Shown here: positions 26,260 through 34,474 of the stretch, in pieces | Numbering within the stretch: position 1 is the stretch's first letter | Layout of the letters: the number at the start of each line of letters is the position of its first letter | DNA from: JALZAQ01 sp038253885 | GTDB taxonomy: Bacteria; Gemmatimonadota; Gemmatimonadetes; Gemmatimonadales; Gemmatimonadaceae | Direction: 5' to 3' | Assembly: GCA_038253885.1 (NCBI GenBank) | Contig: JBBSGP010000012.1 | Location: 1-64,000 of the forward strand | Length of the DNA stretch: 64,000 nucleotides | Made by a program: the position numbers and the translations under genes | The notes under the pieces: model-generated | The model's database searches: none | What the model was told of the DNA's origin: nothing | What the model saw: the letters and a program-made list of their open reading frames with translations, nothing else

Positions 26260-27033
26260 ATGGAAAAACGCCCCGTCATCGGGATCACGACGCAGACTCT
26301 GGACGCGATTCCGGACCAGCTTCCGTGCTGCTGGGTGATGAGCCAGCGTTACGTCCACGTGCTGATGTCCGCGGGAGCCATCCCGTGGGTCATTCCGCTG
26401 ATTCCGGGAGACGAGCGGACATTGCGCGCGATCTACGAGCGACTGGACGGGGTCTTCCTGCCCGGCGGGGTGGACATCGATCCGGCCAGCTACAGCGAAG
26501 AGCGCCACCCCGGTTGCGGCCGCACCGACGTGGACCGCGACTCCACCGAGCTCGCGCTCACGCGCTGGGCGATCGAGGATCGGAAACCGCTGCTGGCCGT
26601 CTGCCGCGGGGTCCAGGTGATGAACGTCGCGGTCGGTGGCACCCTCTATCAGGATCTCGCCGCGCAGCATCAGGGGATCAAGCACGACTACTTCCCCTCG
26701 CGCGGCGACAATCCCCGCCATCAGCTGGTGCACGATGTGACGATCGTGCCCGGAAGCCGGTTGGCGAAGATCGTGAACGCCACATCGATCTCCGTGAACA
26801 GCATGCACCACCAGGGAATCAAGGAGCTCGCACCAGGCTTGATTCCGACCGCGCTCGCTCCGGACGGTCTGATCGAAGGGGCGGAGGGGAGTGCCGACCA
26901 GTTTCTCGTGGGCGTGCAGTGGCACCCCGAGGACCTCACCGACCGGGAGCCCAGGATGCGGCAGCTCTTCGACGCATTCACCGCCGCGGCGGTGGAGTTC
27001 GTCCAGCTGCGCATGGTAGGCGAGGTGGGGTAG
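26260..27033 (+). CDS. Class I glutamine amidotransferase-like gamma-glutamyl hydrolase (C26, PuuD-like)
   Basis: 257 residues from the ATG at 26260. It has the C26 peptidase triad: nucleophile Cys in LLAVCRGVQVMNVAVGG, and His and Glu in VGVQWHPEDL; LPGGVDIDPASY and NSMHHQGIKELAPG match gamma-glutamyl-GABA hydrolase (PuuD). The family removes a gamma-glutamyl group from an amine or amino acid. Being the last gene of a five-gene set with three C-N ligases, it probably removes a gamma-glutamyl protecting or carrier group from the product rather than degrading putrescine; no other Puu genes are near. It ends 8 bases from the convergent outer-membrane gene. Confidence 0.9.
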   Translation: MEKRPVIGITTQTLDAIPDQLPCCWVMSQRYVHVLMSAGAIPWVIPLIPGDERTLRAIYERLDGVFLPGGVDIDPASYSEERHPGCGRTDVDRDSTELALTRWAIEDRKPLLAVCRGVQVMNVAVGGTLYQDLAAQHQGIKHDYFPSRGDNPRHQLVHDVTIVPGSRLAKIVNATSISVNSMHHQGIKELAPGLIPTALAPDGLIEGAEGSADQFLVGVQWHPEDLTDREPRMRQLFDAFTAAAVEFVQLRMVGEVG

Positions 27034-27041
27034 CCCCTGCT

Positions 27042-27959
27042 CTAGCGGATCCGTGCTCCAAGGCGATGGGCGGTGGCACCCGCCGCGATGCGTTCCCATG
27101 CGTATTCGAGCGTCAGTCGGTCGAGACCCAGCGATGCCCCGGCTGTGAGCGGGCTCTCTCCCCGCGTCTCCGTGCGCCGCGCTCCGACGCGACCCGCGAT
27201 CAGCCAGCCATCCAGCGGGATGAAAACCGCCTCCAATCCTCCCGCCGGATTCACGCGACCGTTGCGCAGAATGGAGACGGCGGAGGTGAGTCCCAAGTCG
27301 ATGGGGCCGACGGGGAGCCCGCCGCCGGCGAATCCGAGAGTCGTCCGGAAGGGTAGCGGGGCTCGGCGATCGCCGAGCCGGAGCCGAGGCCCGATGTTCT
27401 GCACCGACAGCGCCAGCGTGCCGCGCCATATGTCCTGCGCGATCCCGAGATCCACCGCGCCGCGACCGCCGCGCGCTTGCGGCGATCGCTCCTCGACGTA
27501 CTTGCCAGTGATCCCGGCGCGGATGTCGTGCACGGTGGTCGAGACTCCGAGCGAGGCCGAGGTGCTTGACGATCGTGAGCTCTCCTCGGACGCCAGTGCC
27601 GCGATCGGCGACGGAAAAAGCGTCGTTGCCCCGTAATCGAGCATCTGGACGCCGATGCCGATGCCGCCACTCCCGAGCGCGGTGCTCGCCGACATCGTGC
27701 CGAGCGTGCTTCCCGATCGATATCTCTCCACCGAGACTCCGAGCCCGAGGCCGACGCCGAGCTGCGCCGGGTTGTAGAAGATCACGTCGTGGTCGCGGCC
27801 AGCAACCCACGCGTTGCCCATCCCCAGAGCGCGTGTGCTGGCTGGAAGCTGCAGGACGAGTGGAGCATAGCGTCCGCTCTGCGCACGTGCCGCGGGGGGA
27901 GGCGCGAGAGCCGGCGCGATCGCGCTCAGCAGGCGAATGATCGTCCCGAGGCGCCTCAT
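27042..27959 (-). CDS. Outer-membrane beta-barrel protein (PorV/UPF0164-like)
   Basis: 305 residues with a signal peptide (LLSAIAPALAPPPAARAQ). The start of the mature part, TRALGMGNAWVAGRDHDVIFYNPAQLG, is the pattern of FadL/PorV-like barrels, in which a glycine-rich hatch precedes the strands. The rest alternates short hydrophobic strands with polar turns, as in a small barrel. The role is unknown; PorV-type proteins assist type IX secretion in Bacteroidota, but no other such gene is nearby. Its ATG overlaps the TGA of the preceding lipoprotein gene (ATGA), so the two are co-translated. Confidence 0.7.
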   Translation of the reverse strand: MRRLGTIIRLLSAIAPALAPPPAARAQSGRYAPLVLQLPASTRALGMGNAWVAGRDHDVIFYNPAQLGVGLGLGVSVERYRSGSTLGTMSASTALGSGGIGIGVQMLDYGATTLFPSPIAALASEESSRSSSTSASLGVSTTVHDIRAGITGKYVEERSPQARGGRGAVDLGIAQDIWRGTLALSVQNIGPRLRLGDRRAPLPFRTTLGFAGGGLPVGPIDLGLTSAVSILRNGRVNPAGGLEAVFIPLDGWLIAGRVGARRTETRGESPLTAGASLGLDRLTLEYAWERIAAGATAHRLGARIR

Positions 27960-29902
27960 CGCGGAGCGCTTCCGGCGGCGATGAGAAAGGCCGGATCGAG
28001 TGACGAGATCCCGATGTCGTCCAGGATCACAGTTCCGACCGGCGTTCGATCGAATCGAAAGCGGAGAGTTCGGATCGCCGCCGGGTCGAAGCCCGGCTGG
28101 ACCCGCGCGAAGTCGGCAAGAGGAATCACGTAGCTTTGCAGAACAATCTCGTAGGTGCTGGCGAAGTTGCGCTTCTCTCTGTCAGCTCGCCTCAGAACGT
28201 GAGTCGCCAGGGGCCGCCTGACGGCACCGTACTGGCTCAGGGGAAGGCGTGCCGTCACGTCGCGCGCATCCACCACCTCGATTGTGAGATCCATCGGCAC
28301 CGTGTCTTCCGCGGCCTTGGCCGCCTCCTTCTTGCCGCTCGACACGTCGGCTTTCGTGGCCGCCGAATCGGAAGCGGTCTTCTTGCTGCTGTCTTCCTTG
28401 AGCTTCCTCGGCCCCGGCCGAGCGCTGGTGGGGGCGAGTGAGAATTCGACCGAGGACTGTGCGCTCACCCTCCAGGCGGTGCGCACGGAATCGGTCACCG
28501 AAACGGTATACGCCGCCGGCGGACCCATCTTCGTCGTGTCGGCTCCCGCGAGATGGTTGTTCCATCCCAGCCAGACGGCATTGTGGCCGAAATTAGAATC
28601 CTTCCAGCGCATGGGCACCACGGCCTCCTTCCAGACGGACAGGCTCTCCCCGGCGATCCTCACACCGGGCACGCTCCCGGTCGTCACGTCCACGTCTTCG
28701 TGATAATCCGCGAGCGCTCGAAAGCCGGCGTCCTGGAAGCGGGTGACGTACATTGTACGAGGAAGCCACTGGCCGATGACGCGATGGTCGCGGAACAACG
28801 GTAGGTACTCGCGCTTACCCTTGAGGGTCGCCTCGAGGAACGCGCCCATGTACACCTTGCCGAACTGCTGCTGGTCCTTGGACGACAGGAGACCGCGTAG
28901 GTCGAGATAGCGCCCGCTCCGAGGTCCGTTGTCCATGTTGCCCCAGACCGTGTTCCACTGACCGTGATTGGCGCGGTAGACGTACACGGCTGACTTGAAC
29001 CAGGGCTTGCCGTCGGTGAAGCGGATACGCTCGTACTGGCGCAGGCCGGAGAAGCTCGACACATCGCCATCGTGCGAGCCGTGGATCACGAGATAATTCA
29101 CGTTCTCGAGCGGCGTCGGCTGGTCGGCTGGCTTGTACTGTCCATCGATCGGAGCGATCGCCACCAGGGCCTTGATCGCGAAGCCGAAGTCGAAGCGGAG
29201 CGTGGCATCGTCGGGGTAGAAGGGAAGACGGTTGAACGCCGCGGCCACCGCGACCGCCTCGCCGCCGCGAGAGTGCCCCATCAGCCCGATGCTCTGCATG
29301 TCCACCTTGTGGGTGAACGGCGTGCCCAGCGAATCGTTGAAGCCACGCCATGCCTTGAGATGCTGCAGCAGCATCCATCCGCGGGCGTCGTTCTCGTTGC
29401 GGATGAAGCCGTTGAGGAAATTCTCGTCCACCGACGCCAGGATGAAACCGCGAGACGCCAGGAGCTCGCCCAGGTATGCGTAGCCAGGATCGGAGAACTC
29501 CCTCATGTCGTGGTTTCCGTGGACCACCAGAACCAGGGGAAAGGGTCCCTCGCCGTCGGGATACCAGACGCGTCCGTTGACGGGCATCTTCGAGAAATCG
29601 AATCCGAAGAAGCTCTTCCGGATCTTTGCCTGCTTGGGGTCGGGCGCCGCCGCGAGCTTGCTCCCATCCACGGGAGTGGTTTTCAGACTGACCGAGTCGC
29701 GGAACGCGCGACGCTGCTTGTCAGTGCCGCTCCCGTAGGTGAGAGTGCGGACCTTGAACGGACCAGCTTCGGCCGGGTTGGGAGCGGCAAGAAGCTGATG
29801 CGCGAGAACCACGGACGAGTCGTCCTTGGAGAGGGTGAGCGGCTGGGTACAGGCGCTCAGCAGCGCCACGAGCGCGAGAGGACGAACACCGTTAAGCGAC
29901 AT
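27956..29902 (-). CDS. Large alpha/beta-hydrolase lipoprotein
   Basis: About 648 residues from the ATG at 29902; the N-terminus NGVRPLALVALLSACTQ is a lipoprotein signal with lipobox LSAC. Upstream in-frame codons from 29935 add nothing useful. An alpha/beta-hydrolase core follows: LVLVVHGNHDMREFSD (oxyanion strand), nucleophile elbow IGLMGHSRGGEAVA at about 225, and YLVIHGSHDGDVSS with the likely Asp. The C-terminal third is a separate beta-rich domain of unknown role, interrupted by a Lys/Ala/Ser-rich linker (about residues 500-540). The fold suggests a hydrolase of bulky esters, related to platelet-activating-factor acetylhydrolase or cutinase-like proteins, anchored in the envelope. It is coupled to the barrel gene that follows. 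Confidence 0.75.
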   Translation of the reverse strand: MSLNGVRPLALVALLSACTQPLTLSKDDSSVVLAHQLLAAPNPAEAGPFKVRTLTYGSGTDKQRRAFRDSVSLKTTPVDGSKLAAAPDPKQAKIRKSFFGFDFSKMPVNGRVWYPDGEGPFPLVLVVHGNHDMREFSDPGYAYLGELLASRGFILASVDENFLNGFIRNENDARGWMLLQHLKAWRGFNDSLGTPFTHKVDMQSIGLMGHSRGGEAVAVAAAFNRLPFYPDDATLRFDFGFAIKALVAIAPIDGQYKPADQPTPLENVNYLVIHGSHDGDVSSFSGLRQYERIRFTDGKPWFKSAVYVYRANHGQWNTVWGNMDNGPRSGRYLDLRGLLSSKDQQQFGKVYMGAFLEATLKGKREYLPLFRDHRVIGQWLPRTMYVTRFQDAGFRALADYHEDVDVTTGSVPGVRIAGESLSVWKEAVVPMRWKDSNFGHNAVWLGWNNHLAGADTTKMGPPAAYTVSVTDSVRTAWRVSAQSSVEFSLAPTSARPGPRKLKEDSSKKTASDSAATKADVSSGKKEAAKAAEDTVPMDLTIEVVDARDVTARLPLSQYGAVRRPLATHVLRRADREKRNFASTYEIVLQSYVIPLADFARVQPGFDPAAIRTLRFRFDRTPVGTVILDDIGISSLDPAFLIAAGSAPR

Positions 29903-30034
29903 GGCTGGGCGATTCTCGAAGGAGAGGGGTGGCAAGCCGGCGGCCGGATTCCTGTGAGACAGGCCATCGGCCGAAATCGTTGTATCGGCGGCAGGCTCAA
30001 GGTAGCTCCGAGGACATCAGAGGTGAGCTGTCTC

Positions 30035-31324
30035 TCAGGGTCCGCGATAGATGGTGCCGCCTTTCATCACCAGCCGCACCCTTCGCAGTGCCCCGATGTC
30101 CTTGGTGGGGTCGCCGTCCACGGCGATGAGATCCGCCAGCAGTTGAGGCCTGATGGTGCCGAGCCGATCGTCGAGATGTAGCACCTTCGCGTCGACGGAG
30201 GTCGCGGCGCGGAGCGCCTGGATCGGCGTCATCCCGTATTCCACGAGCATCTCGATCTCGCGGGCGTTGTCTCCGTGAGTGAAGACGCCGACGTCGCTCC
30301 CACTGGCGATGGTGACGCCGGCTGCCAGGGCGGCCTTGAAGCTCGCTCTCTTGCGAGTGATGGAAGCCGGCTCGGGATCGGCGCCCTTCTTCCATCCCCG
30401 GTACTGGAGGATGGCATCACCCGCGGCGAGCGTGGGGCAGAGCGCGACCGCTCGCTCCGCCATCAGCCGAAAGACCTCTGGCGTGCCATCGTCGCCGTGC
30501 TCGATGGTTTCTACGCCAGCCAGCGCTGCCCGGCGCATTCCTTCGGCGGTGGTGGAGTGGGCGACCACCGGCCGGCCGCTCCCGCGCGCCGTCTCGACGA
30601 TCTGCTTGAGCTCTTCGAGAGAAAAGGTCGGGCGCGCCTCGCCCCTCGGGCCCCACCGGTAGTCGGCGTAGACCTTGATCCAGTCTGCGCCCTTTCCAAT
30701 CTGATCTCGCACCACCCGGGTGAGGGCATCGATGCCGTCGGCCTCCTCGGCTCCCTGCGGTACCTCCCATCGCGGGTCGAAGCCCCGAGGGCCATAGCTT
30801 CCGGTGGCGACGATCGCTCGCGTGCTCGCGAGGACGCGCGGGCCGGGCACGATGCCCTGCTCGATCGCATCGCGAAGCCCGACGTCGGCGTAGCCCGCGC
30901 CTTCGGTGCCGAGATCCCGAATTGTGGTGAATCCGGCGAGCAGGGTCGCGCGGGCGTGGTTGGTCGCGCGCGCCACGCGGAGGGCGAGCGGCTCGTGGAG
31001 GACCTGGTCGTTCCACGAGGTCTCGTTGTACGGATGAAGAAGGAGATGGGAGTGCGCCTCGATCAGTCCCGGCAAGAGCGTCGTTCCCGGGAGATCGATC
31101 ACCGTCGCGCCCGCCGGCGTGCCCAGCTGCGCGGCGGGCCCCGCGGACACGATCCGATCGCCCCGGACCAGCACCACCCACCCTTCGTTCGCTTGGGCGG
31201 ACACGCCGTCGTACACGCGCGCCGGTCGAAGGAGATACGCTGCCGACGGGGTGGAGGACGTTGACGCCGGCTGGGCCGCGACAGCGGCGCCGATCAGCAG
31301 CAGAAGAGCGGCGAGACATCGCAT
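30035..31324 (-). CDS. Secreted imidazolonepropionase-like amidohydrolase
   Basis: 429 residues with signal peptide MRCLAALLLLIGAAVAAQ. It has the amidohydrolase TIM-barrel metal set: HSH in GLIEAHSHLLLH, the bridging Lys in ADWIKVYAD, His in RPVVAHST, His in ETIEHGDD, and Asp in IASGSDVGV. Envelope versions of this family act on cyclic amides or dipeptides (Xaa-Pro-like dipeptidases); the exact substrate is open. It starts about 135 bases from the divergent GH9 gene and shares a short promoter region with it. It ends 132 bases before the alpha/beta-hydrolase gene on the same strand, so may or may not share a transcript. Confidence 0.88.
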   Translation of the reverse strand: MRCLAALLLLIGAAVAAQPASTSSTPSAAYLLRPARVYDGVSAQANEGWVVLVRGDRIVSAGPAAQLGTPAGATVIDLPGTTLLPGLIEAHSHLLLHPYNETSWNDQVLHEPLALRVARATNHARATLLAGFTTIRDLGTEGAGYADVGLRDAIEQGIVPGPRVLASTRAIVATGSYGPRGFDPRWEVPQGAEEADGIDALTRVVRDQIGKGADWIKVYADYRWGPRGEARPTFSLEELKQIVETARGSGRPVVAHSTTAEGMRRAALAGVETIEHGDDGTPEVFRLMAERAVALCPTLAAGDAILQYRGWKKGADPEPASITRKRASFKAALAAGVTIASGSDVGVFTHGDNAREIEMLVEYGMTPIQALRAATSVDAKVLHLDDRLGTIRPQLLADLIAVDGDPTKDIGALRRVRLVMKGGTIYRGP

Positions 31325-31385
31325 ACGAGGTTTCGTCGATGGGAAGGAAGGAACGATCGCTGTCCGCGCGCCGGCGGATCCGGAA

Positions 31386-31391
31386 ATAGTA
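31386..31391 (-). promoter_or_regulatory. Candidate -10 box (TACTAT) for the amidohydrolase
   Basis: On the minus strand TACTAT is followed by TTCCGG, about 60 bases before the start at 31324. No clear -35. It lies back to back with a plus-strand candidate at 31415-31420. Confidence 0.25.
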
Positions 31392-31414
31392 TGCGCTTGG
31401 GACGGCGGCGGTGC

Positions 31415-31420
31415 TACATT
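31415..31420 (+). promoter_or_regulatory. Candidate -10 box (TACATT) for the GH9 operon
   Basis: TACATT followed by CGCG. A GTG in frame with the GH9 protein begins at 31426, five bases later, so a leaderless start there is an alternative to the ATG at 31459. Confidence 0.3.
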
Positions 31421-31458
31421 CGCGAGTGCGCGCGCTCATCCACTCCCTGAGCCCCCCG

Positions 31459-33219
31459 ATGATTCACACGGTTGCCCTGCTCCGGCTGATGTTGATCGCA
31501 TTGCCCCAGCCCGATTCCACGGCGTTCATCCGCATCAACCAGCTCGGCTATCGCCCAACGGGGCGGAAGGTCGCGGTCGTGTGCTCGCTCGACTCCTCGG
31601 GCGTACGAAGCTTCTCCGTGCTCGACCAGAGAGGACGCACGGTGTTGGGCCCCAAGCGGGCCGTGCAGGGAGGCGCGTTCGGGCCGTGCATCACCACTCA
31701 GCGGCTCGACTTTTCCGCGCTCCGGCGAGAGGGAAGCTTTCGCATCGCTGCCATGCCGGCCGGGACGGTGACGGTGCGCGTGTCGTCGCACACCTACGTA
31801 GGCGCCGCGGACACGCTTCTCTACTACATGCGCGAGCAACGCTCGGGGTGGAACCCGCTCTTTCGCGATTCCGTGCACCGTCGCGACGGCATCATCGTGG
31901 ATGAACCGCGCCGTCAGAACACTTTCATCCCCGTGAGCGGAGGGTGGGCCGACGCGTCGGATTACCTGCAGTACGTGACGACCTCGGCCAACGCCACGTT
32001 CGTGATGCTGATGGCCTACCGGGACCATCCGAAGGTGTTCGCGGATCGCTTTCTCGCCAACGGCCTTCCCGGCACCAATCATCTTCCCGATGTGCTCGAC
32101 GAAGCGCGTCACGGCCTCCAGTGGCTCCTGCGCATGTTTCCGACAGACGATCAGATGTACAACCAGCTTGGCGATGATCGCGATCACGCGTACTTCGATC
32201 TCCCGACGAACGACAGCTCAGACTATGGCTGGGGGAAGGGGCGCGAGCGTCCCGTCTATCCGTGCACCGGAGCACCGCAGGGATTGTTCGCGTATCGAAA
32301 CCGGTCCACCGGCTGGGCGTCGACGGCCGGCAAGTACGCAGCCGCGTTCGCGCTCGGCGCCAGACTCTTCCGCGATCGCGATCCGGTGTACAGCGAGCTG
32401 CTGCGCGGCAAAGCGGTGGCCGCTTTTTCCGCTGGCCTGGCCCATCCCGGCGTGTGCCAGACAGCACCCGGACGCGCGCCCTATTTCTACGAAGAGGACA
32501 ACTGGGCGGATGACATGGAGCTCGCCGCCGCCGAGCTGCATTCGCTCACCGGTGAGAAACGCTACCTGGAGCAGGCGGTCGCATACGCCGCCCAGGAACC
32601 GGTGACGCCGTGGATGGGACAGGACACCGCTCGCCACTACCAGTTCTATCCCTGGCACAACAACGGCCACTTCGAGATCTGGCGCAACGCCGACGAGACG
32701 GGCAAACGAGCCATGTCGCTCGACTACCGGCAGGGCCTCGAGCTGGTGGCACGACGCTCGAGCAACGGCTTTCGCATCGGTATCCCTTTCATCTGGTGCT
32801 CGAACAATCTGATTGTGTCGTTCGCGACCCAGGCTCACCTGTATCGGCAGATGACCGGCGACGACCGCTTTCTCGAGCTGGAGAGCGCGGCGATCGATTG
32901 GCTCTTCGGAACGAATCCGTGGGGCACGTCGATGGTCATCGGCCTGCCGCACGACGGCGTGACGCCCCGCGACCCGCACTCGGCCATCTCGAGGCAGCTG
33001 GGTATCGAGCTGACCGGCGGATTGATCGACGGACCGGTGAAGCGCTCCATCTTCGAGCACCTCCGGGGCATCCGCCTGCTCAAGCCCGATGCCTTCGCCC
33101 GATTCAACACTGGCGCGCTCGTCTATCACGACGATCTCGGCGACTACTCGACGAACGAGCCGATCATGGACGGAACCGCGAGCCTGGTCTATCTGCTGTC
33201 GGCGCTGGGCGAGCCGTAG
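31459..33219 (+). CDS. Glycoside hydrolase family 9 protein with N-terminal Ig-like domain
   Basis: About 586 residues. After a hydrophobic N-terminus (HTVALLRLMLIALPQP) comes the CelD_N-type Ig-like domain (FIRINQLGYRPTGRKVAVV, about residues 20-110) and then the GH9 (alpha/alpha)6 barrel. The catalytic base region is GGWADASDYLQYV at about 161, and the acid Glu lies near the C-terminus in DYSTNEPIMDGTASLVYLL. GH9 enzymes cut beta-1,4-glucans and related polymers by inversion; some bacterial members are exo-glucosaminidases or act on mixed-linkage glucans, so cellulose is not certain. The ATG is at 31459; a GTG at 31426 could be the start if the message is leaderless. Its TAG overlaps the GTG of the next gene by one base. 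Confidence 0.88.
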   Translation: MIHTVALLRLMLIALPQPDSTAFIRINQLGYRPTGRKVAVVCSLDSSGVRSFSVLDQRGRTVLGPKRAVQGGAFGPCITTQRLDFSALRREGSFRIAAMPAGTVTVRVSSHTYVGAADTLLYYMREQRSGWNPLFRDSVHRRDGIIVDEPRRQNTFIPVSGGWADASDYLQYVTTSANATFVMLMAYRDHPKVFADRFLANGLPGTNHLPDVLDEARHGLQWLLRMFPTDDQMYNQLGDDRDHAYFDLPTNDSSDYGWGKGRERPVYPCTGAPQGLFAYRNRSTGWASTAGKYAAAFALGARLFRDRDPVYSELLRGKAVAAFSAGLAHPGVCQTAPGRAPYFYEEDNWADDMELAAAELHSLTGEKRYLEQAVAYAAQEPVTPWMGQDTARHYQFYPWHNNGHFEIWRNADETGKRAMSLDYRQGLELVARRSSNGFRIGIPFIWCSNNLIVSFATQAHLYRQMTGDDRFLELESAAIDWLFGTNPWGTSMVIGLPHDGVTPRDPHSAISRQLGIELTGGLIDGPVKRSIFEHLRGIRLLKPDAFARFNTGALVYHDDLGDYSTNEPIMDGTASLVYLLSALGEP

Positions 33220-34463
33220 TGGGGTTTCCGCTGCCTTCTCGCAGCCTCCTGCTCGTTCTCGCCATTGGCGCGTCAGCGCCGGCCAGAGCTGCGGCGCAGC
33301 ATCGGCACGAGCCGGCCGGTGAAACCACGGCGGAGGTAGCCGTACAGGCGATCGCGGTCGTGACGCGCGCGCAACCGGCCATTGCGGGGAGGCAGTTGAC
33401 GGAAGGCTATGTCACCCAGCCTCTGATCATGGGCCACGCTCGGTTGCGAGGAGGTCGAGTCTCTCTCTTTGGCACAGCCGATCTCGAGGGCCTCACGCTG
33501 CGCCGTGGCGAGCTCAACAGCGGAATCTTCGGGGAAGGCTATGTCGACCGACGCCACCCCCACACTTTCGTTCACGAGATCGTCGCCACCATCGGCGCGC
33601 GCGCACGAGGAACCGATCTCTCTCTGTCGGCAGGGAAGGGGTTCGCGCCCTTCGGTACCGACGATCCGATGACGCGGCCCTTCGTGAGCTTTCCGGTGAA
33701 CCATCACCTGGCGCAGGTTCTCGAGCGTGCGGTCGCGATCGCGCGCGCGCGCGCCGGGCCGCTGTCGCTGGAGCTCGGGACATTCAATGGCGATGAGCCC
33801 GTATCTCCCGGCAGCATCCCGTCGCTGAGCCGGTTCGGCGACTCCTGGTCCGCCCGACTCACGTTCATGCCGGTCTCCACGACCGAGCTTCGCGCGAGCC
33901 ACGGCGAAGTCGCCTCTCCGGAGGACCGCGGCGGGAAAGGGATGGATCAGCGCAAGTGGAGTCTCGCGGCCCGTCACGGGTCTCGCGAAGGTGCTGATGG
34001 AGAGCGGTATGCTCTCGTAGAGTGGGCGAGCACCGAGTACCTCAGTCGAGGTCGCGCCGCATTCCGGTTCGAGAGCGTGCTCGGTGAGGCGGCCGCGGAA
34101 TGGCGCGGACTGCTCGCGGCTGCGCGACTGGAGCGGACGTCGCGACCCGAAGAGGAAAGATTGACCGACCCCTTCCGTTCGGTGTATCCGGTTGCTGACG
34201 TACAGATTCTCGGGATCACGCGATTCACAATCGGGACGCTGGCTCTGCGACGACGGCTCGGCCGTGAGCAGGGATACCACATCCAGCCGTTCGTCGAGCT
34301 ATCGCATGCCTTCGCGGTGGCCGCCACGCGGCCAGCCGTATTCGAGCCGGCTGACTTCTACGGGTCGCAACACTTATGGAGCTTCTCCGCCGGGGTGCGC
34401 TTCGACACCGGCTCATCGCACCATCTCATGGGACGCTACGGCGCGGCGTCTCCCTCCCCCTGA
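33219..34463 (+). CDS. Outer-membrane beta-barrel protein of unknown function
   Basis: About 414 residues from a GTG that overlaps the GH9 stop (TAGTG), which argues for translational coupling. Signal peptide: PLPSRSLLLVLAIGASAPARAAAQ. The mature protein alternates amphipathic strands (for example RVSLFGTADLEGLTLR and ELRASHGEV) and ends in short strand-turn units, as in a barrel. A His-rich motif, DRRHPHTFVHE, near residue 110 and VNHHLAQ near 165 could bind a metal or line a pore. I do not recognise a named family. Given its place after GH9 it may pass breakdown products across the outer membrane, but that is inference. Confidence 0.65.
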   Translation: MGFPLPSRSLLLVLAIGASAPARAAAQHRHEPAGETTAEVAVQAIAVVTRAQPAIAGRQLTEGYVTQPLIMGHARLRGGRVSLFGTADLEGLTLRRGELNSGIFGEGYVDRRHPHTFVHEIVATIGARARGTDLSLSAGKGFAPFGTDDPMTRPFVSFPVNHHLAQVLERAVAIARARAGPLSLELGTFNGDEPVSPGSIPSLSRFGDSWSARLTFMPVSTTELRASHGEVASPEDRGGKGMDQRKWSLAARHGSREGADGERYALVEWASTEYLSRGRAAFRFESVLGEAAAEWRGLLAAARLERTSRPEEERLTDPFRSVYPVADVQILGITRFTIGTLALRRRLGREQGYHIQPFVELSHAFAVAATRPAVFEPADFYGSQHLWSFSAGVRFDTGSSHHLMGRYGAASPSP

Positions 34464-34474
34464 CGCGGTGCGCG

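Noticed and set aside
26260..27033. Assignment as part of a putrescine-utilisation (Puu) pathway
   Set aside because: No PuuA, PuuB or PuuC homologue is present; the YbdK and ATP-grasp ligases give a different context.
33273..34280. 335-residue minus-strand open frame
   Set aside because: Antisense to the outer-membrane barrel gene that has a signal peptide and coupled start.
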